Shown here one piece after another: positions 37,141-44,972 of a stretch of DNA of 64,000 nt (position 1 is the first letter of the stretch; the number at the start of each line of letters is the position of its first letter). The notes beneath the pieces are model-generated. The model searched no databases and was not told the DNA's origin. It saw only the letters and a program-made list of their open reading frames with translations. Both the position numbers and the translations under genes were made by a program. Source of the stretch: Leifsonia xyli (GTDB taxonomy: Bacteria > Actinomycetota > Actinomycetes > Actinomycetales > Microbacteriaceae); the NCBI GenBank assembly GCA_001647635.1, contig CP014761.1, forward strand, positions 2,480,001-2,544,000, read 5' to 3'.

Positions 37141-37698
37141 ATGACGTCCGATACGCAGGAATCGGCGCGCCACTACTGGTACCAGGACGAGCCGGAGGAT
37201 CGCTCGCGCGGCCTCGCGGTGCTGGAGGCCATGCGCGCCTTCGGTGCCGCCGAATCCGCCATGCGCCGCCGCTCGGAAGGCGTGCTCCGGATGAGCGAGA
37301 ACGACGTGTCCGCGATGCGCTACCTGCTGCGGGCGGCTGAGGAGGGCCGCACCGTCGGGCCGAAGGAGCTCGCCGAGTACCTGGGGATCCAGAGCTCCTC
37401 CGTCACCGCGCTGCTCGACCGCCTCGAGCGAGCCGGGCACATCCGGCGCGAGGCCAGCCCGTTCGACCGGCGCGCCCTGATCGTCGTACCGGTCGTTCCC
37501 CAGGACGAGCTCCAGCGCGCCATCCTCGGCGACATGCGCGATGAGCTCGTCACGGTCGCCGCCTCGCTGACCCCGGAGGATGCGCGCATCGTCGTCGACT
37601 TCCTCCGCCGGATGCGCGACGCCGTCGACGGGATCGACGCGGGCCGCAACGTGCACGGTCCGAACCTCGGGCGTCCGCGCGTCGGCGGCACCGCGTAA
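37141..37698 (+). CDS. MarR family regulator, first of a tandem pair
   Basis: A 185-residue MarR protein. After a YWYQDEP N-terminal motif come AMRRRSEGVLRMSENDVSAM, GPKELAEYLGIQSSSVTALL (helix-turn-helix) and the wing SPFDRRALIVVPV. TATCGT (37129-37134) lies 6 nt before the ATG, so the transcript is probably leaderless. It is paralogous along its length to the next gene; the shared AMRRR, SSSVTA and YWY motifs show tandem duplication. Confidence 0.88.
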   Translation: MTSDTQESARHYWYQDEPEDRSRGLAVLEAMRAFGAAESAMRRRSEGVLRMSENDVSAMRYLLRAAEEGRTVGPKELAEYLGIQSSSVTALLDRLERAGHIRREASPFDRRALIVVPVVPQDELQRAILGDMRDELVTVAASLTPEDARIVVDFLRRMRDAVDGIDAGRNVHGPNLGRPRVGGTA

Positions 37699-37701
37699 AA
37701 T
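37696..37701 (+). promoter_or_regulatory. -10 box TAAAAT overlapping the first MarR stop codon
   Basis: TAAAAT begins in the TAA stop of the first MarR gene and ends 6 nt before the ATC at 37708, the same spacing found at many leaderless starts in this window. Confidence 0.55.
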
Positions 37702-37707
37702 CGCCCC

Positions 37708-38208
37708 ATCGACGATCAGAACGCCGGGGGCTACTGGTACGACCGTGCCGACTCCCACACCGTGGAGGTCCTGAACGCGCTGCGCGAGTACCGCGCGGCC
37801 GAACAGGCCATGCGCCGCCGTACCCGCGACTCGATGCGGATGGGCGAGAACGACTTGCGCGCGCTGCGCTTCCTGCTGAAGCGCCAGAACGAGGACGACC
37901 CGGCCACGCCGGCCGAGCTGGGCGCCTTGCTGAAGCTGAAGTCGTCCTCGGTCACTGCGATGCTCGACCGCCTCACCATCGCCGGCTGGGTGAGCCGCCG
38001 GCCGCATCCACGCGACCGCCGCTCCCTTGTGATCGTGGCGACGCCCGGCGCGGATGAGGAGGTCCGGCACACGCTGGACGCGATGCACCGCCGGATGCTG
38101 GCCGCCGCCTCCGAGCTCGACGAGCGGGAGGCGGACGTCGTGACCGGCTTCCTGGGGCGCATGTCGGATGCGCTCGACGCGTTGGACCGGCGGGACGCGT
38201 CTGGCTGA
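37708..38208 (+). CDS. MarR family regulator, second of tandem pair, apparent ATC start
   Basis: A 166-residue MarR protein if read from ATC 37708 (IDDQNAGGYWYDRADSHTVE). The first canonical codon in frame is GTG 37762, which would remove the GYWYD segment conserved with the paralogue (HYWYQDE). An in-frame TAA at 37696 rules out any earlier start. The core has AMRRRTRDSMRMGENDLRAL, ELGALLKLKSSSVTAMLDRL and wing HPRDRRSLVIVAT. So either a rare ATC start is used, an ATG was misread, or the protein begins at GTG 37762. Confidence 0.8.
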   Translation: MDDQNAGGYWYDRADSHTVEVLNALREYRAAEQAMRRRTRDSMRMGENDLRALRFLLKRQNEDDPATPAELGALLKLKSSSVTAMLDRLTIAGWVSRRPHPRDRRSLVIVATPGADEEVRHTLDAMHRRMLAAASELDEREADVVTGFLGRMSDALDALDRRDASG

Positions 38209-38298
38209 GTGCCCGGTGAGACCTCGCTGATCGGGGGTAGACCCGCTCCCCGGACGGTGGGAACGTCTGTGGCGAATCGGACCACGAAAGGGGACGTC

Positions 38299-38472
38299 AT
38301 GGGACTCGACGACAAGATCGAGAACGCCGGCGAGAAGCTGGGCGGCAGCGCCAAGGAGGCCACCGGCAAGGCGACCGGCGACGAGCGCCTCGAAGCCGAG
38401 GGCAAGGGCGACCAGGCAAAAGCCGACCTCAAGCAGGCCGGTGAGAAGGTCAAGGACGCCTTCAAGAACTGA
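38299..38472 (+). CDS. CsbD family stress protein
   Basis: A 57-residue hydrophilic protein: MGLDDKIENAGEKLGGSAKE, repeated KATGDERLEAEGKGDQAK and a C-terminal KVKDAF. This is the CsbD-like repeat composition (Lys, Glu, Gly, Ala) of general-stress proteins. GAAAGGGGAC precedes the ATG. It is followed by a strong terminator and may be induced by a stress sigma factor, as in other bacteria. Confidence 0.9.
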   Translation: MGLDDKIENAGEKLGGSAKEATGKATGDERLEAEGKGDQAKADLKQAGEKVKDAFKN

Positions 38473-38487
38473 CTGACGCTTCATCCC

Positions 38488-38522
38488 GACGTCCCCGCGT
38501 GGTCCGACCACGCGGGGACGTC
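38488..38522 (+). terminator. Rho-independent-like terminator after CsbD
   Basis: GACGTCCCCGCGTGGT (38488-38503) pairs perfectly with ACCACGCGGGGACGTC (38507-38522) around a CCG loop: 16 base pairs. It lies 16 nt after the CsbD stop. Confidence 0.8.
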
Positions 38523-38607
38523 GTCGTCTAGGGCGCCGGCGGCTTCATCTCCGGTTCAGCACACGTTCATCTTTCGTACACCGCGTCCGCGGAGTAGTTT
38601 CCGCTGC

Positions 38608-38877
38608 ATGGGAGACCGATCGGAGCGCGCTCGGGCCCGGCGGCTCGCCGGGGTGGGCGGCGTGCTCGCGGCGCTCGCCCTGATCGCGACCGTGGCGCTG
38701 GCGGTCGCCATCCCGACCCAGGGAGAGAATCCTCGTGCCTGGGGTGTGGTGATGTGCGGGCTCGTCACCGTCGCCCTCTGCGCCGATCTGGCGGTGCGCA
38801 ACTGGCGGCTGCTGCGCCACTACCGCGGCGACGACCTGATGCCGCGGCGTCAGACCCGCGCGAAAGCGGCGCGGTAG
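38608..38877 (+). CDS. Small two-helix membrane protein
   Basis: An 89-residue protein with two hydrophobic helices (GVGGVLAALALIATVALAVA and WGVVMCGLVTVALCADLAV) and basic ends. TAGTTT (38595-38600) lies 7 nt before the ATG, a leaderless pattern. Its 3' end overlaps the convergent GlxA-type regulator by 28 nt. Function unknown. Confidence 0.7.
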   Translation: MGDRSERARARRLAGVGGVLAALALIATVALAVAIPTQGENPRAWGVVMCGLVTVALCADLAVRNWRLLRHYRGDDLMPRRQTRAKAAR

Positions 38878-39800
38878 CGCGTCGGCGGGACCCCGACCTC
38901 CGCGTCGAAGTGGTGTCGCAGGAGGGTGGCGCTGCCGAAGCCGCACTGCCGGGCCACCTCGTCGATCGGGAGGTCGGTGGTCTCCAGCAGCAGTCGCGCG
39001 TGCAGGACGCGCTGGGTCGTGAGCCACTGCATCGGGGGAACGCCGGTCTCGGCGACGAACCGGCGCGAGAAGCTGCGGGTCGACATGTGCACGCGCTCGG
39101 CGAGGCTGCCGACGGTGTGCGTCTCGTCGAGGCGACCGGTGAGGTCGTCGAGCAGTTCACTGAAGGTGTCGTCCTCGCAGTCGCTGACCGGCTTGTCGAT
39201 GTACTGGCGCTGGCCGCCGTCGCGCTGCGGAGGGACCACCATGTTGCGCGCGATCGTGTTCGCGACCGCGCTGCCGAGCTCGCGGCGGACGAGGTGGAGG
39301 CTGGCGTCGATGCCGGCGGAGGTGCCCGCGCTGGTGATGATGCGGCCGTCGTCGACGAAGAGGACGTCCGGATCCACCCGGGCCGCGGGGAAGCGGCGCT
39401 GCAGGGCCTCGGCGTAGCGCCAATGCGTGGTGACGTCGCGCCCGTCGAGCAGGCCGGCGGCGCCCAGGGCGAACGCGCCGGAGCAGACACTGAGCAGGAT
39501 GGCGCCGCGGTCGTAGGCGCGTCGGAGCGCCTCCAGGAACTCCGGCGGGTACTCGTCGCGGACGGTCGCGGCGGGGACGGCGATCAGGTCGGCGTCCTCC
39601 ATCGCTTCGAGTCCGTAGGGCGCGGTCAGGGTGACGCCGGTCGGGTTGACGATCGGCTTCGACGGGTCGACGGCGCAGACGCGGAAGTCGAACGGCTCCA
39701 GCCCCGCGTAGCTGCGGTCGAGGCCGAAGACCTCGCAGACGACGCCGAACTCGAACATGGCGAAGTCGTCGATGAGGGGGACCGCGACGGATCGGATCAT
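38850..39800 (-). CDS. GlxA-type AraC regulator with DJ-1/PfpI domain
   Basis: A 316-residue regulator. The N-terminal DJ-1/PfpI-like domain (SVAVPLIDDFAMFEFGVVCE, ILLSVCSGAFALGAAG) is followed by two AraC helix-turn-helix units (HTVGSLAERVHMSTRSFSRR and DEVARQCGFGSATLLRHHFD). TACACT (39812-39807, minus strand) ends 6 nt before the ATG. A 17-bp direct repeat pair lies in the divergent promoter region. Target unknown. Confidence 0.9.
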   Translation of the reverse strand: MIRSVAVPLIDDFAMFEFGVVCEVFGLDRSYAGLEPFDFRVCAVDPSKPIVNPTGVTLTAPYGLEAMEDADLIAVPAATVRDEYPPEFLEALRRAYDRGAILLSVCSGAFALGAAGLLDGRDVTTHWRYAEALQRRFPAARVDPDVLFVDDGRIITSAGTSAGIDASLHLVRRELGSAVANTIARNMVVPPQRDGGQRQYIDKPVSDCEDDTFSELLDDLTGRLDETHTVGSLAERVHMSTRSFSRRFVAETGVPPMQWLTTQRVLHARLLLETTDLPIDEVARQCGFGSATLLRHHFDAEVGVPPTRYRAAFARV

Positions 39801-39812
39801 GCCCTCAGTGTA

Positions 39813-39868
39813 GTGGCCGGATCTTTACGAAGATAGACCTGAAGCCATCTCGTGACCGGATATTTACG
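39813..39868. repeat. Direct repeat pair in divergent promoter
   Basis: GTGGCCGGATCTTTACG (39813-39829) and GTGACCGGATATTTACG (39852-39868) differ at two of 17 positions and are 39 bp apart, close to four helical turns. The left copy directly abuts the GlxA-gene -10 and the right copy precedes the rightward -10 (TAACGT, 39873-39878). They may be the binding sites of the GlxA-type regulator. Confidence 0.55.
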
Positions 39869-39885
39869 TTCGTAACGTAGAGGAC

Positions 39886-40101
39886 ATGGCGAACACGACT
39901 TGGACACAGGGAATCGACCACGGCTGGGTGGCACGCCCGGCGCGGAGGAGCGGCGGCCGGGCTGTCGAGCGGCGGCGCTTCCGCCTCAGCGATTGGCTGC
40001 CGGCCGCGATCCTCGCCCGCGGGGGATCGGTCTCGCGCGAGACCGACCGCGCGCTCAGCGACCTCCGCGCGGCAGCATCCGCCCGCGAGACCGGCCGCTG
40101 A
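39886..40101 (+). CDS. Small basic hypothetical protein
   Basis: A 71-residue Arg-rich protein (MANTTWTQGIDHGWVARPAR, then RRFRLSDWLPAAILARGGSV). TAACGT lies 7 nt before the ATG, matching local leaderless genes and supporting that it is expressed. It is divergent from the GlxA-type regulator and may be its target. No family was recognised. Confidence 0.6.
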   Translation: MANTTWTQGIDHGWVARPARRSGGRAVERRRFRLSDWLPAAILARGGSVSRETDRALSDLRAAASARETGR

Positions 40102-40115
40102 CCTCCGCGCTCGCG

Positions 40116-40228
40116 GCGATTCGTGACGAATCGCGGCGATTCGTCACGAATCGCGCCCATTCGTGACGAATCGGAGTGGGGGATGGCGACCGCGGGGCTG
40201 AACGGGGACGAGCACATTCGGCACGAAT
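40116..40228. repeat. Array of GATTCGTnACGAATC palindromes at 20-bp spacing
   Basis: GCGATTCGTGACGAATCGC (40116-40134) and GCGATTCGTCACGAATCGC (40136-40154) are 19-bp palindromes; ATTCGTGACGAAT (40159-40171) is a third at the same 20-bp period, and ATTCGGCACGAAT (40216-40228) a degraded fourth. Together they run from just after the small gene 39886-40101 into the 3' end of the LacI gene, whose stop codon lies within the second copy. Even 20-bp spacing places the sites on one helix face. Confidence 0.75.
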
Positions 40229-41325
40229 CGGCACGAGTCAGGGGAGGCGGTGCTCGCGGCGACCGGCGGGGGAGCGACGGACGCGCGGCGGACCAGGCCT
40301 GCGTCGAAGACGACGGCCTCGTCGTCCACCCGCTCCCCGCTGATGCGCTGCAGCGCGAGGCGTGCGGCGGCCGCGCCCAGTTCGTAGATGGGCTGCTCGA
40401 CGACGGTGAGGGGCGGCGTCGTGATGCCGGTCCACTCGGGGTTGTCGAACGCGATGAGCGATACGTCGTCCGGGATGCGGAGCCCGAGCGTGCGGATGGT
40501 CTGGAACACGGTCATCGCGATGAGGCTGTCCGACGCGATCACGGCGGTCGCCGGGTCGGGGCCGGTGAGCAGCTCCCGCGCGACGGCATCCACGCCACGG
40601 CGGCGGGCGTCGAGCCGGATGTCGCGCTCCGGTGACGGGATGCCCGCGTCGGTGAGCGCCTCCATGACGCCGGCCACGCGGTCCGCGACGCTCGACATCG
40701 TGATGGTGTCGCCCGGAGCGTAGACCCCGGCCGGGTGATCGTGGGTCGAGATGAACGCGATCCGGCGGTGGCCCTCGGTGAGCAGTTCCGCCGTCGCGCG
40801 AGCGGCCGCGGTGCGGTTGTCGACGGTGACGGAGTCGTAGCGTCCGTCCTGGTCGCGCCGGTCGAGCAGCACCAGCGGACGGCCGGCGGCCCCCGCGTTC
40901 GCCAGGTGGTCGACCCGCGCCGAGGACGCCGGAGCCACGATCAGCGCATCCACCTGCTTGTCGAGAAGGAGGTCCACGGCCGCCTCCTCGGCGTCCACGT
41001 CCTCGTCGGAGTTGGTGAGGATGACGTCGTACCCGGCCTTGCTGGCGACGTCGGAGATGCCGCGCATGGCGTGGGCGAAGAACGGGTTCTCGATGTCGCC
41101 GACGACCACGCCGATCGTGTTGGAGCGGCCGGTGTTCATCGAGCGGGCCAGCGCGTTCGGGCGGTAGTTCAGCTCCTCCGCGGCGGCCAGCACGCGTGAC
41201 CGGACGGCCTCGCTCACCTGGCCGTAGTCGCCGAGCGCGCGGGCGGCCGTCGCCTTGGAGACCTTCGCCGCGCGGGCGATGTCGGCCACCGTGACGGCGC
41301 GGCGGGACGCGGGGCGTGGGGACAT
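40144..41325 (-). CDS. LacI family transcriptional regulator
   Basis: A 393-residue LacI repressor. The N-terminal helix-turn-helix and hinge (VTVADIARAAKVSKATAARA, YRPNALARSMNTGRS) are followed by a periplasmic-binding-protein fold (IGVVVGDIENPFFAHAMRGI, IPDDVSLIAFDNPEWTGITT). The usual family end (LVRRASV) is followed by about 45 unusual residues encoded by the palindrome array (CRFVPNV, RFVTNGRDS). It is divergent from the ABC operon and very likely represses it at the two 41401-41438 palindromes. Confidence 0.9.
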   Translation of the reverse strand: MSPRPASRRAVTVADIARAAKVSKATAARALGDYGQVSEAVRSRVLAAAEELNYRPNALARSMNTGRSNTIGVVVGDIENPFFAHAMRGISDVASKAGYDVILTNSDEDVDAEEAAVDLLLDKQVDALIVAPASSARVDHLANAGAAGRPLVLLDRRDQDGRYDSVTVDNRTAAARATAELLTEGHRRIAFISTHDHPAGVYAPGDTITMSSVADRVAGVMEALTDAGIPSPERDIRLDARRRGVDAVARELLTGPDPATAVIASDSLIAMTVFQTIRTLGLRIPDDVSLIAFDNPEWTGITTPPLTVVEQPIYELGAAAARLALQRISGERVDDEAVVFDAGLVRRASVAPPPVAASTASPDSCRFVPNVLVPVQPRGRHPPLRFVTNGRDS

Positions 41326-41356
41326 TCGCTGACCCTTCCTGGTCGCGGTCCCGGTG

Positions 41357-41386
41357 TTGACGAACCCGGGAAACGTGTTGTAGCGT
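41357..41386 (+). promoter_or_regulatory. Promoter of the LacI-regulated ABC operon
   Basis: TTGACG (41357-41362), 18 nt, TAGCGT (41381-41386). Transcription would start near 41393, just before the first LacI-type palindrome. Confidence 0.6.
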
Positions 41387-41400
41387 CCCAGAAAACCAAC

Positions 41401-41438
41401 TGAGACCGGTCTCAGCGTAATCGCCAGAGACCGGTCTC
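41401..41438. promoter_or_regulatory. Two perfect LacI-type operators
   Basis: TGAGACCGGTCTCA (41401-41414) and GAGACCGGTCTC (41427-41438) are perfect palindromes with a central CG, as in LacI/GalR operators, and their centres are 25 bp apart. They lie just after the predicted transcription start of the ABC operon, so binding would block transcription. Confidence 0.8.
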
Positions 41439-41510
41439 AGCAACCAGGAGATCGACGAGGATCGCACGTCCCCTTCCTCGCCGTCCCGCCCCCACACGAT
41501 TGGACCCGCA

Positions 41511-42377
41511 GTGAAACGACGCACCATCCTCCGGCCGGCAGCGCTGCTCGCTGCCGCGGCCTCCGCGGCCCTGGTTCTCGCGGCCTGCAGCGCAGGCGGC
41601 GCTTCCGGCGCCTCGACGAAGGACAACCCCTACGGCCTCATCGAAGCGAGCACCGTCCGCGTTGCGAGCCTCGGCGACTCCAAGCCGTACACGTTCACTG
41701 ACGCGAGCGGGAACTTCACCGGCTTCGACGTCGAGCTGTTCACCGACGTGGCGAAGCGCGCCGGCATCGGCAAGCCGGTCTTCACCGGCCAGGACTTCTC
41801 CGGCCTCCTCGCGGCCGTCGCGAACCACCAGTTCGACGTCGGCGTCGCCGCCATCGGCATCACCGACGAGCGCAAGAAGACGGTCGACTTCTCCGACGGC
41901 TACCTCGCCGGCTACCTGACCGTGCTCACCACCAAGACGAGCGGCATCGACTCCAAGGACGACCTCGCGGGCAAGCGCCTCGGCGTCGTGCAGGGCACCC
42001 TGCAGGAGGCCTACGCCGTCAAGAACTTCCCGAAGGCGAGCCTCGTCCGATTCCCGGACAACAACGCGGCCGTCTCGGCACTCAACAGCGGCTCGGTGGA
42101 CGCGCACTTCCTCGACTACGAGGCCGCGAAGAGCTACGTCGCGCAGTACCCCGCCCTCAAGGACGCGGACGACATCCCCTCGTTCGACGCCCCCGCCGGC
42201 TTCGCCATCGCCAAGGGCAACCCCGCCCTCAAGAACGCGCTGAACAAGGCGCTCCACGCGGCGATGGAGGACGGCACCTGGAAGAAGCTCTACCAGAAGT
42301 GGTTCCCGGGCTCGCCGATGCCCGAGCAGTACCTGCCGAAGGCGGAGCAGACCTCGACGCCGACCCCGTCGAAGTAA
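41511..42377 (+). CDS. Amino-acid-type ABC transporter substrate-binding lipoprotein
   Basis: A 288-residue family 3 (polar amino acid) binding protein. The signal peptide ends in lipobox LAAC (about residues 26-29), so it is lipid-anchored outside the membrane. [40 protein letters not shown] and [19 protein letters not shown] are conserved strands. GTG start. First gene of a five-gene operon under LacI control. The ligand is unknown; linked oxidoreductases suggest a modified amino acid or opine-like compound. Confidence 0.88.
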   Translation: MKRRTILRPAALLAAAASAALVLAACSAGGASGASTKDNPYGLIEASTVRVASLGDSKPYTFTDASGNFTGFDVELFTDVAKRAGIGKPVFTGQDFSGLLAAVANHQFDVGVAAIGITDERKKTVDFSDGYLAGYLTVLTTKTSGIDSKDDLAGKRLGVVQGTLQEAYAVKNFPKASLVRFPDNNAAVSALNSGSVDAHFLDYEAAKSYVAQYPALKDADDIPSFDAPAGFAIAKGNPALKNALNKALHAAMEDGTWKKLYQKWFPGSPMPEQYLPKAEQTSTPTPSK

Positions 42378-42398
42378 CAGCACCGCAGGGAGATCCCC

Positions 42399-43187
42399 AT
42401 GGACTGGCTCACCACCATCACGCACACCTTCTTCGATATCCCGTCGATGCTGCAGGTCTTCCCGCAGCTGCTGGGCGTCGGACTCGTCAACACGCTGATC
42501 ATCTCGATCGCGGCGACCGTCATCGGCGTCGTGCTCGGCATGGTGGTCGCCGTCATGGGGATCTCCACCTCCCGCTGGCTGCGCATCCCCGCCCGCGTCT
42601 ACACGGACATCTTCCGCGGACTGCCGGCGATCCTCACCATCCTGCTCATCGGCCAGGGCTTCGCGCGGTTCTCGCAGTCGATCTTCGGACCGTCGCCGTA
42701 CCCGCTCGGCATCCTCGCGCTGTCGCTGATCGCGGCTGCGTACATCGGCGAGATCTTCCGTGCCGGCATCCAGAGCGTCGACAAGGGGCAGCTGGAGGCG
42801 TGCCGCGCGCTCGGCCTCAGCTACGCCAAGGCGATGGCGCTCGTCGTGGTGCCGCAGGGCGTCCGGCGCGTCCTTCCGGCGCTGGTGAACCAGTTCATCG
42901 CGATCGTGAAGGACTCGAGCCTCGTGTACTTCCTCGGCCTGCTGGTCGGCGAACGCGAGCTGTTCCGGGTCGGCCAGGATGCGGCGGTGCTCACGGGCAA
43001 CCTGTCGCCGCTGGTGCTCGCCGGACTGTTCTACCTGGTCATCACCGTTCCGCTCACCCACCTCGTCAACTACTTCGACAACCGGTTCCGCACCGGTCGC
43101 CGCAAGCCGGCGCCGCCGAAGAGCGGACTGGACGAGCTGGACGAGGTCCAGCCGCCCGCGCCCCTCACCCTCGGGAGCAACACATGA
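42399..43187 (+). CDS. Amino-acid-type ABC transporter permease
   Basis: A 262-residue HisM/GlnP-type inner-membrane permease with about five helices. The EAA loop EACRALGLSYAKAMALVVVP contacts the ATPase. YTDIFRGLPAILTILLIGQG is the conserved N-terminal membrane block. GGGAGATCCCC precedes the ATG. Its TGA overlaps the ATPase ATG by ATGA. Confidence 0.9.
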   Translation: MDWLTTITHTFFDIPSMLQVFPQLLGVGLVNTLIISIAATVIGVVLGMVVAVMGISTSRWLRIPARVYTDIFRGLPAILTILLIGQGFARFSQSIFGPSPYPLGILALSLIAAAYIGEIFRAGIQSVDKGQLEACRALGLSYAKAMALVVVPQGVRRVLPALVNQFIAIVKDSSLVYFLGLLVGERELFRVGQDAAVLTGNLSPLVLAGLFYLVITVPLTHLVNYFDNRFRTGRRKPAPPKSGLDELDEVQPPAPLTLGSNT

Positions 43188-43954
43188 CGTACACCTCGCC
43201 CCTTCCCGCCCAGACGACCCCGGAGTTCACGAGCTCCTCGCTCGACCTGGTCGACCTGACGATGGCCTACGGCGACATCGACGTGCTCCGCGGCGTGTCG
43301 ATCTCCGTCCCGGCCGGCACCACGACCTGCATCATCGGCCCCTCGGGGTCGGGCAAGTCGACGATGCTGCGCGGCATCAACCGGCTGCACGAACCCAAGA
43401 GCGGTGATGTGCGACTGGCCGGCGAGAGCATCCTGGGCACGAAGCCGGACGCACTGCGCCGCCGGATCGGCCTCGTGTTCCAGCACTTCAACCTGTTCCC
43501 CGACCACACCGCGCTCGAGAACGTCATGCTCGCGCTGCGCAGCGTGAAGGGGATGCCGAAGGCGGAGGCGCGCCGGATCGCCGAGGAGCGCCTCACCGAG
43601 GTCGGCCTCGGCGAGCGGATGGACCACCGGCCGCGCGACCTCTCCGGAGGCCAGCAGCAGCGCGTCGCGATCGCCCGGGCCCTCGCCATGGAGCCGGAGG
43701 TGATGCTCTTCGACGAGGTCACCAGCGCGCTCGACCCCGAGCTCGTCAAGGGCGTCCTCAACCTCATGGCCGACCTGGGCCGTCGCGGGATGACCATGGT
43801 GGTGGTCACCCACGAGATGAACTTCGCCCGCAAGGTGGCCGACCAGGTCGTCTTCATGGACGAGGGGAAGGTCGTCGAGGCCGGTCGCCCGGAGGACCTG
43901 TTCGACCGTCCGCAGAGCCCGCGTCTGCAGCGCTTCCTGTCGGAGGTGCTGTGA
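43184..43954 (+). CDS. Amino-acid-type ABC transporter ATPase
   Basis: A 256-residue GlnQ/HisP-type ATPase. Walker A GPSGSGKST, Q-loop FQHFNLF, signature LSGGQQQRVAIARAL, Walker B VMLFDEVTSALD and H-loop VVTHEM are all present. ATG at 43184 overlaps the permease stop; a shadow frame from 42299 is ignored. Powers uptake with the neighbouring permease and binding protein. Confidence 0.93.
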   Translation: MTYTSPLPAQTTPEFTSSSLDLVDLTMAYGDIDVLRGVSISVPAGTTTCIIGPSGSGKSTMLRGINRLHEPKSGDVRLAGESILGTKPDALRRRIGLVFQHFNLFPDHTALENVMLALRSVKGMPKAEARRIAEERLTEVGLGERMDHRPRDLSGGQQQRVAIARALAMEPEVMLFDEVTSALDPELVKGVLNLMADLGRRGMTMVVVTHEMNFARKVADQVVFMDEGKVVEAGRPEDLFDRPQSPRLQRFLSEVL

Positions 43955-44967
43955 GCGGCGCGCCGCTCCGTGTCGGCCTCATCGGGTACGGCGTCGCGGG
44001 GCGGGTGTTCCACGCGCCGTTCCTCGCGGCGGATCCCGCGTTCGACCTGGCGGCAGTGGTCACGTCGCAGGCCGACCGGCTGGCGGCCGCCCACCCGTCC
44101 GCCGTCGCCATGCCCGATGTGGACGCGCTGCTCACGCATCCCGGGCTCGACCTGGTCATCGTCGCCTCGCCGACGCCGTTGCACGTCGCGCACGCCACGG
44201 CCGCGGTCGATGCCGGGATCGCGACCGTCGTCGACAAGCCGTTCGCGCCGGACTCCGCGTCCGGCCAGGCGCTCGTCGAGCGGGCCGCGGCCGCCGGGGT
44301 ACCGTTCACGGTCTTCCAGAACCGCCGCTGGGACGGCGACTTCCTCACCCTCCGCCGACTCGTCGGCGAGGGCGCGCTCGGCGATGTCCGGCGCTTCGAG
44401 TCGCGGTTCGAGTGGTGGAAGCCGTCGGCCGACGACTCCTGGAAGTCGACCACCGACGCGCGCGAGGGTGGCGGCATCCTGTTCGACCTCGGGGCGCACC
44501 TGATCGACCAGGCGCTGCTGCTGTTCGGCCCGGCCGAGGTCGCCCACGCCGAGGTCCGGAACCGCCGTGGCGGCGCGGCCGACGACGACGTGTTCGTCGT
44601 CCTGGAGCACGCGTCGGGCACGACCAGCCACCTCTGGATGAGCGCCGTCGCGCCGATCACCGGTCCGCGATTCCGCGCGCTCGGCTCCCGCTCCGGTTTC
44701 GTCTCCTGGGGCCTCGACCCGCAGGAGCCGCAGCTCGTGGGCGGGATGCGCCCCGGCGACCCCCGCCTCGGCCGCGCGGACTCTCCGGCCCGCCTCGGCA
44801 CCGACGCGCACCCGGATGAGGTGCCGCTCGTCCCCGGCGACTACGCCGGCTTCTACCGTCAGCTCGCCGCCGCCCTCCGGGACGGCACACCCCTTCCGGT
44901 CGACCCGCTGGACAGCCTCGCTGTCCTCGACCTGATCGACACCATCCACTCGCAGAACCGAAAGTGA
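43951..44967 (+). CDS. Gfo/Idh/MocA family oxidoreductase
   Basis: A 338-residue NAD(P)-dependent oxidoreductase. The Rossmann domain begins VGLIGYGVAGRVFHAPFLAA, with VIVASPTPLH and VVDKPFAP (the conserved EKP-type Lys). The C-terminal alpha/beta domain has GGGILFDLGAHLIDQ, the signature GG-L-D-G-H. GTG start overlapping the ATPase stop (GTGA). It likely oxidises or reduces the transported substrate or a product. Confidence 0.9.
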   Translation: MSGAPLRVGLIGYGVAGRVFHAPFLAADPAFDLAAVVTSQADRLAAAHPSAVAMPDVDALLTHPGLDLVIVASPTPLHVAHATAAVDAGIATVVDKPFAPDSASGQALVERAAAAGVPFTVFQNRRWDGDFLTLRRLVGEGALGDVRRFESRFEWWKPSADDSWKSTTDAREGGGILFDLGAHLIDQALLLFGPAEVAHAEVRNRRGGAADDDVFVVLEHASGTTSHLWMSAVAPITGPRFRALGSRSGFVSWGLDPQEPQLVGGMRPGDPRLGRADSPARLGTDAHPDEVPLVPGDYAGFYRQLAAALRDGTPLPVDPLDSLAVLDLIDTIHSQNRK

Positions 44968-44972
44968 GCACC

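Noticed and set aside
40029..40050. GGTCTCGCGCGAGACC palindrome inside the small gene 39886-40101
   Set aside because: Resembles the LacI operator half-sites but lies in coding sequence with a different centre; treated as chance.
40116..40228. Palindrome array read as a CRISPR array
   Set aside because: Repeats are palindromes separated by one or a few bases, not 30-40-nt unique spacers, and no cas genes are present.
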